A stretch of 64,000 bases of DNA from Metallyticus violacea (lineage: Eukaryota; Arthropoda; Insecta; Mantodea; Metallyticidae), in the NCBI GenBank assembly GCA_030762175.1, contig CM060831.1, positions 5,037,001-5,101,000 of the forward strand, given 5' to 3'. The notes beneath the pieces were generated by a model. That model was given only the letters and a program-made list of their open reading frames with translations. It searched no databases and was not told where the DNA came from. The first letter of the stretch is position 1. Each line of letters opens with the position of its first letter. This document shows, one piece after another, positions 57,837-64,000 of this stretch. Position numbers and translations under genes: made by a program.

Positions 57837-58597
57837 CAGAGCATGCCAAAAAATGTATACACACTTCAGGCAAAGAAACAACTGTGTAACATAACAAAAC
57901 TGAATTCACACAAACAGAAAATGATGAGCACTAATCATCTTAGACTTTTACAGTTACAACAGTTGCTCAAAATGCCCACAATCGGCGTCGATACACTTCT
58001 CAGTACGTTGAACTTCTGATTGAGCAACGTTTACGAAAGTGTCCTCAGCGATTACAGCACATGCCGTTTCAATATCTTCCCGAAGTGCTGCCAGTGTAGC
58101 TGGTTTTCTACGGTATACAACATCCTTAAGAGTTCCCCATAGGTAGAAGTCCAACGGAGTCAGATCCGGAGAACGCGGTGGAAACTCAATCGGATCTCTG
58201 CCTTGGAAGATTGTCATTAAGCCGAGAACGCGGGGCTTGATGCTCTGCGAAGTCTCCCAGATCTTCCTTGTCGCATACGGTACCATGAGTCTCAAATTTG
58301 TCTCGAATCCGTGCAATTGTTATTCGCGTTGGCGGTTCTGATCTGTACACGCGTCTCCATTGCCTTTGAACTTCAACAACATTCTCGATTTTCCAATACC
58401 CCTTCAAAATTGCTTTCCGCTGTTCAAACGATAACCTTGGCTCCATTTTGTTGTAACAACGCTATCATAATGTAATGTGAGTCACATCTGTTTACAGAAC
58501 ATCATACTACACATTACTGTTGTTTTTCGTTCCAACTTTGAAATGTATTAAATAGATATCTACTGTAAAAGTGTGTATACATTTTTGGCACCCTCGG
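57837..58597 (-). mobile_element. Family C copy 3, internally deleted, best preserved
   Basis: Ends CAGAGCATGCCAAAAAATGT and, inverted, CCGAGGGTGCCAAAAATGTA, with TA on both sides. The minus-strand gene starts at ATG 58446: MEPRLSFEQRKAILKGYWKI, ENVVEVQRQWRRVYRSEPPT, ITIARIRDKFETHGTVCD (N-terminal HTH). An internal deletion then fuses to GLMTIFQGRDPIEFPPRSPD, LTPLDFYLWGTLKDVVYRRK and a C-terminal ADCGHFEQLL stop. PRSPDLTPLDF carries the third catalytic Asp. The first two are deleted. The join shifts frame. 761 bp. Confidence 0.9.
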
Positions 58598-58919
58598 TAG
58601 AATAAAACACTTGCACAATTTCATTCTTCTAGATGCTCTAAAATAGTATGGAAATTTTCAATAAATTATATCAAATGGATTAAAAAAATTAATGTAAGTA
58701 CTTGAACAAGTTACAAAAAAGTAGATTAGTTGAAGTCAAAGTTTTGTGATGAACTTATACTCGATAAGGAATGAGTCACGTTGTCTTTATGTGACCCTTG
58801 TACCGCATCTTCATGAAGAACGCGGCTATAAAACCTAAAAGCATGACAACTTTCTTTATTTTTCACTACCATATCACTTAATTTGTTAACTATCAAATAT
58901 AAGAAAGTCAAGAGCAGGA
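58598..58919. other. No recognised features
   Basis: AT-rich spacer. Confidence 0.5.
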
Positions 58920-59860
58920 ATGGCGTGGTTTAGACAAAGAGGTTTGGAACGCTCGAAAATGAAATACAGTTCTGATAGGAAAATTTGTCAGATTCCTCCA
59001 AGTCTGCATAACCCACTTAATTGGTGTTTTAAGCTCTTCATCAGACGCAAATGTCTTTACGAAAGGAATTTTCTCAGTTTAGGGAACAAATGGAAGTTCG
59101 ATAGAGTCAATAAGACGGATGTGGCAGCAAATCGTATCCGAAATCATTGATTTTCACCATTGTAACGGACATGTGTGAGGGCGAGTATTTTCTTTTTTGA
59201 TAAACCCGGCCTTTTCTAGTCTTCAATAGGCCCAAAAGGTTGGCACAAAAAGTTCCAGTGATACATGTTTCAGTGGGAAGATAATCAATTAGCAGTACAC
59301 TCTTTCCATCCCAGAAATCCAACACCATGATCTTCCCGGCCGATTTCATACACTTGTCCTACTTTTGCAATGGATAATCGCGATGCTTCCATTGTTTAGA
59401 CTGTTGCTTTGTTTCTGATATGTAATAGTGCACCCATGTTTCATTATTGGTCACAAATCTACACATAAAGTGAACGGACTATCTGAAAACGGGCCAAACT
59501 TCGCTGAGAGATTTGCACTCTGATTCATTTTTTGATAATTTTCTCCCTCCAAATGTGAAACACACGTTTACTCGAAATGCTCGGAGCTTCAGCAATTCCG
59601 GACATCTTTAATTGGCGATCTCCTAGAACCATTTCTGATGTGACAGTGTTTGGTCGTCCACTGTTTGTGTCACCTTCCAAGCTTTCAAGACCACGTTTAA
59701 ACTCGATGTCCACTTGGAAACGGTACAGCGTACCCTTGAGTGTTTGTCATATTTGTTACATTCATCCCTTCTCTACCAAGTACTTAATAGCCGCACTATT
59801 TGACATTTTTCCAGTGTACATACTCCTGCAATGTAATAAACCGCTGTAGCTACTACGATT
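58920..59860 (-). pseudogene. Mariner remnant, fifth single family
   Basis: Minus strand. NSAAIKYLVEKGMNVTN-type start (59750-59810); FKRGLESLEGDTNSGRPNTV, VLGDRQLKMSGIAEAPSISS and KRVFHI (59525-59713; HTH and linker); FVTNNETWVHYY-like sequence near 59430 (first Asp is Asn); KSAGKIMVLDFWDGKSVLLI and DYLPTETCITGTFCANLLGL (59220-59349); SPSHMSVTMVKINDFGYDLL PHPSY (59110-59190), where the second Asp motif HQDNAPAHTS is eroded; and a trace of FLxxKxFSxNEE at 59040. The core frames are fairly long, but the triad is damaged. No terminal repeats found. Confidence 0.75.
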
Positions 59861-60000
59861 CTTGACCAATCCATGCTTTGGAATTTCTGCTGCAATCTGT
59901 GGGTCATTCCGAGATTTTTTCAAATATCTCTTGTTTAATCTCGTGGAGCTCTGTGCGTGGTGACCTAGTTTCCTTTACCTTACCCTCATTTTCTCCATTT

Positions 60001-60222
60001 ACCGCACGGACTCGTGAGCAAAAGTCTGCATTCGATTCCCTGATTGAGGGTTTTTTTTCAGGTTTCCCCAGTCCTCATTGCCGGGGAGGTACCGTGAACT
60101 TCAATCTGAAATGCTTCCGTCCTTAAAAAATAAACCCTTTCCCAATTAATCCGTTCACCTCAAGTATACAGTGTCCACAATCTGTGATGTCTCAGCAGTA
60201 AAAGCGGGCGTTAAACACTGTT
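60001..60222 (+). mobile_element. SINE family I with deleted box A
   Basis: Starts accgcacggactcgtgagca. Compared with 47581, about 28 bp containing box A are missing just after accg. The body (ggggaggtaccgtgaactt) and the tail (atgtctcagcagtaaaagcg, ggcgttaaacac) are present. It could no longer be transcribed from its own promoter in this form. Confidence 0.8.
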
Positions 60223-60352
60223 AAGAAAAACTGCCAATCTACTGCATTACGCTGATCACATTCCCAGGACGTTTCTAAAAGCAATCGGTCGAACGTTCTG
60301 GACGCCACGCTGGGAAATATCAGCAGAAATGTCGTATTGTTCAAGCGACTTC

Positions 60353-60366
60353 GTTGTCACGGCAAC
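60353..60366. promoter_or_regulatory. X-box-like motif 1
   Basis: GTTGTCACGGCAAC fits the RFX-type X-box pattern of two half sites (GTTGTC and GGCAAC) two bases apart. RFX factors use such sites in promoters of ciliary genes in animals. The match alone does not prove function. Confidence 0.3.
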
Positions 60367-60429
60367 AGTGAACAGAAAACAAAAACTTCTGGAAAAGAAC
60401 GCAGTATCTCGTGAGGCTAATGTAATGAG

Positions 60430-60443
60430 GTTGCCATGGAGAC
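60430..60443. promoter_or_regulatory. X-box-like motif 2
   Basis: GTTGCCATGGAGAC, the same pattern as motif 1 and 77 bp from it. It keeps the CCATGG centre of the classic X-box. Confidence 0.3.
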
Positions 60444-61009
60444 TGGCTAAATATCACTTCCCCAAACATTTGAAAAGCGCGGAGGTTGTCGATAACAATT
60501 CAATTAATGGAAGTAAAAAACAAGTAAATCTAGTTATGCGTCACGACCGAAACAGGCCAGCCTTTTACGTCTTTGTTTGGAGAGATTCTGGAGCGCCGAC
60601 AAGAAATCACATTTCGGCCAATTAAATGAACAGAATGAAATTCTTGAAGTAAATAACCGGGATCCAGGTGTGTACGTTTTCAGTAAGGAAAATGCGTTAA
60701 TATTAAACCAAATAAACAGCACCTCCGAAACAAAATTAGAAAGGGTCTAATGTTAAAATATTATTAATGGCTCTCAAGTAGGAAGAATCTTAATTCAGGT
60801 AAAAACAGAGTATCAATATTGAATAATATAAAAATGTTAATGATAGAATGCTAATAACAAAACACAATATGGCAAGGTCTGTATCTATATATATCTGAAG
60901 AAGGTGTATAAATATTTTATAACCTACCCCAAAATGAAAGAATAAGGTCATTGTTTCAAAGCAGATAAAGAAACCATTAAAAATATCACCAATAAACAAT
61001 TTGGTTAAT

Positions 61010-61290
61010 TTAAAATGGGAAAATACAGTGCCATCAGTGAAGATTTCTCCCGCGGCGAGGGATTTTTCCTATGAGCGCCATGGAGGGAGTTGTAAGCCTA
61101 CTTGCCTACTTGTCGACCTTGCTGAATGTCTCAGTCGTAATGCAGTTGTTTCCGGGGGTGTGTTGTGCTGTTCGTTTCTTAATTCGACAGTATACATAAA
61201 GCGTATGTTTACAACGGCACAGGTGTTTTTATGTGCTAACTCAAGTCAACTTGAAGTTTCAAACAAGATTCCCGGGAATAGACTCCGCAG
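61010..61290 (+). mobile_element. DDE transposase family D, 5' fragment (copy 3)
   Basis: Homologous to the minus strand of 3770-4060. Shared words are cctacttgtcgaccttgctg, gtgtgttgtgctgttcgttt and cttaattcgacagtatacat. The second half reaches the start of the transposase frame (MFTTAQVFLC). No catalytic part is present. Confidence 0.65.
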
Positions 61291-62454
61291 ATCATAAAAC
61301 ATTTCATCAGGAAACTGAAAGTGTCCAGCCTAAGAAACCAAAAATGCAGAGTAGGTTTCTCACCGAAAAAAAAATACTGAACTTTTGTTTTCTGCCTAGT
61401 GTATTTATTTATTCTGGCAGGGCTAATCTCTTCCATTCTACCAATCTAATAATAATTTCATGAAGTTATAGTGACAGTATTACAATCACAACATTGACAG
61501 TAACGTTGACAATACTGTTTCACACATAATGTAAAACATGATGTATATAAATAACAGTATGGTAATACATAAATATGGACAATTAAAAATATTAACTTAA
61601 GAAGAAGAAAAAGATAAGAAAATAAAAGAACAATAATATACAACAAGCACCAGCAATGACAATTTATACATATCAACCTACGTAAATCCTGATAGTGCAA
61701 ATAAAGATACAAGCGAAATATAAAATTAAACCCTGACAATACTATGAAGGAAATAGAAACATTTATAATAGTAATAAAATAATAGAATAAATAATTCTAT
61801 ATTGGTAAATGTTCAAAAATTTTTCCTAGAATTTTATATCGTCTTGCTCAACAAGTAGGAATTTCATAAGGCTCGGTGCAAAACACTACTAAATTTAACA
61901 GCCTGCTATTATTATTTCTGGGATAAATGAAAAAATGCCGTGTATAAGGCGAACCCGCACACCATACAAGAACCTAACCCGACAAGAAATTGTCCGGATT
62001 TCTCAAAATGATCCATAGCGAGTGTGAATAATATCCTTAAGAGATGCCAAAAATGTGTGGAGAATGAAGGCGAGCATTTTCAACACCTCGTTTGATAATT
62101 TGGTAAGTAATAAGTCTCTTAAATTGGTTTCTGTGCAGTTGCATGGTTGATTTGTTTTATTGCTTTACCCACCCGCTAATCACCGAGACCGCGCTGGCCT
62201 GATAACTAGCGGCGCACTCGCTTATAGGCAAAACACTCTGGGGTAAAACTGATGGGAATCGAAAAAGTAATAAGTGAATATTGGAAACAAAATATGGAAT
62301 GAAGAAGTAAATAAAGTAATGGAAGAGAACATACATTAATTATTTACAGAATAAACAGAAGAACATAGAATGAATGAAGTAAAACTTAAACATTTTATCA
62401 TATTAGCAGGATAGAATATAGTCACATATACCGTTGAATTAACTCACCGGAATT
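61291..62454. other. No recognised features
   Basis: Includes gaccgcgctggcctgataac at about 62187, slightly tRNA-like but without a matching box B at the right distance. The rest is AT-rich. Confidence 0.4.
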
Positions 62455-63000
62455 GAGTTTAAACACACATGCGTAATGCGCTTTTGGTTTATTGTTATCC
62501 AAAGCGACACCCATCCAGTGAAAAGCATTCTCATACCCAAAATTTCGTGTAAAAAGTAGTGGACACGCCTCTCGGGTCTTTGCAATGTCAACAAACTCGC
62601 GCACTTTCAGTCGGAGACCATTGAGTACGGCATTGTGAATTTTTGTCGGTCGTAGCAGTTTTGTGACTTCCTGAGCGCTCATCATCTTGAATACGCTTAA
62701 AGTCAGCAGCCCACTTTTTGACCGCCGAAAACGAAGGGAAAGTATTGTTTTAAGTGGAATCTAGTTCCTATTGTATTTCTGTTGAGGTAAAACCCTTCAA
62801 AATTAAGTACTTTATCACAGATCGTATTTCATTTTTACCCATTTTATATAAAACGTTAACACTAGTTTGTTTACACGATCGTCACCAACAAGTAACTACA
62901 CTTACTCGTCTGAAATTTTACAGTGCGCCATTTAAAAAATGATACTTAACAATTATCATAGTAATTTGGCTATCTTCACGAACCTTTAGAACACCCCTCG
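62455..63000 (-). mobile_element. Mariner remnant, 5' half with one terminus
   Basis: Minus strand. The terminus CGAGGGGTGTTCTAAAGGTT begins at 63000. TEIQQELDSTLKQYFPSF-like sequence (62790), AVKKWAADFKRIQDDERSGS (62650-62730; HTH end), KIHNAVLNGLRLKVREFVDI (62580-62640), then a frame change into RERVHYFLHEILGMR-type linker near 62540. It stops before the catalytic region. No partner terminus was found. Confidence 0.7.
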
Positions 63001-64000
63001 TTTGCATGTGCAACTCTCTGGAAAGCAACCCAGCTCTTTCCTGAATAATAATATAAAACGTTTTCATATTGGCTTGAAAAATGTATTTATAATGAGGAAA
63101 TCTTGTTGAAAAAAGGAAAAAAAAATGTTTTATTTTATTTAAATAAATTATGAAAAAATTATAATCATAAAATAAGAAGTCCGGTTTATATTTGATTCAT
63201 CATCATACGTGTCTTTATATTTTCCTTTTTTTCATGTATTTGTTCGTATTTTTGTCCCTTATTTTAAATGAAAGTTTTTTTTAATTGCAAAATAGAAAGC
63301 TACTTTTTGTTTGTTCGAGCGCTTCTAATATTATTTAATGCACACGCGTCGTGTTTTGAATTAAGAACTGAAATGACTGAGAATAAAGAAGAAAGCTAAA
63401 TGAGCTGTGGAATATTGCTGCTAGTCAAACAGTCGTGTCAACGCAGTGGCGATACAACGACCTTTTAAAAGTTATCAAAAACCATTTGAGCTTATCCTTG
63501 CAATTTGTCTTTGGCAATAACAAAATGCAAATTCTGCACATCCGCAGTTTTAAACGCCGTCCTATAAATTATTCATACTGAGAGGGATGCCATTATCTGA
63601 CGTGATGATCTGGTTAAGTCAACGCTGTTAACTGCAATATCGCATGGCTGATAACGTTCAGCCCTCTACGGCAAGTGTACATGTTAACGACCTTATAGGT
63701 TAGAGCGCCTATGTTTAGTTCATTGCGTCTAAATCTAGTTTCTAGGAGAAGTGTCTCGTTATCAATGCTGAAACGTTCAGAAGACTTGCTACATGCCTAC
63801 ATATGTAATATTTGAAAGGAAATTGTGTTGGCAACCGAAGGAAATTAATAATTCAGAACCGCACAGTGTAGCGAGAATTTCAATGTTCCAAAATTTCGAA
63901 GAGCCGCAAGTTTTACTGTCCCGCAAGTCGTAACGAAGTTTTCTTAACTCAAAGAGAGGGGCGCAGCCAATGAAATTCAGACATTATGCGAGATGAAAGT
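63001..64000. other. No recognised features to window end
   Basis: AT-rich until about 63350, then of more mixed composition. The words cgccgtcctataaattattc near 63557 recall the family B end at 49007, but no element follows. Nothing else recognised. Confidence 0.4.

Larger units (their letters stand above)
60223..61009. other. Possibly unique host sequence with X-box motifs
   Basis: Between 60230 and 60720 the DNA is less AT-rich and belongs to none of the repeat families seen here. A 98-codon plus-strand frame (60329-60625) has no domain I recognise. The last 280 bp are AT-rich without features. Confidence 0.35.

Noticed and set aside
62160..62240. tRNA-like gaccgcgctggcctgataac
   Set aside because: No box B or cloverleaf could be drawn by eye.

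Overview
The window looks like intergenic or intronic DNA of a large, AT-rich arthropod genome, most likely an insect. I infer this from many inactive mariner/Tc1-type transposons, a PIF/Harbinger element, hAT and non-LTR remnants, two tRNA-derived SINE families with long 3' bodies, many 2-3 bp microsatellites, and no compact genes. I cannot name the species. No confident host protein gene, rRNA gene or free-standing tRNA gene was found. Almost every open frame over 60 codons is a fragment of a decayed transposase or a chance frame.

Mobile DNA. (i) Mariner family A (DD34D) has five copies: 15863-17083, 29721-30972, 46594-47051, 51779-51931 and 53239-54327. (ii) Mariner-like family B has eight copies: 415-775, 4105-5003, 9906-10870, 31000-31480, 37378-37725, 49007-50700, 54328-54960 and 57170-57690. 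(iii) Family C is a Tc1/mariner-superfamily group with CAGAGGGTGCC termini and three internally deleted copies: 19032-19664, 22054-22736 and 57837-58597. (iv) Family D is a related DDE family with three copies: 3405-4085, 12030-13010 and 61010-61290. (v) About ten single mariner/Tc1 remnants are spread through the window. (vi) A PIF/Harbinger remnant lies at about 6718-9545, with a convergent Myb/SANT-like gene and transposase gene. A second partial copy is at 38167-38770, and both carry the same internal 280-bp inverted-repeat element. (vii) A hAT/ZMYM1-like remnant (about 41170-44290) is interrupted by a mariner. (viii) A reverse-transcriptase remnant (21120-22053) is interrupted by a family C element. 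(ix) SINE family I has six copies or pieces, and family II has three.

Repeats with no known family. A roughly 1-kb non-coding repeat (called R1 here) occurs at 14640-15655 (inverted), 18228-18662, 34810-35900 and 55560-56410. One end is a diverged tandem array of about 141-bp units. Other structured DNA: a 77-bp x 5 array at the edge of the Harbinger element, a 137-bp x 3 array at 27826-28250, a roughly 20-bp x 18 AT-rich array at 39850-40228, and a 54-bp-arm foldback at 18774-18964.

The parts without transposons are AT-rich and mostly featureless. Two may hold host regulatory DNA: 60230-60720 has two RFX-type X-box matches, and 14360-14520 has clustered CCAAT motifs. All family assignments come from reading the sequence by eye. 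No database search was run.
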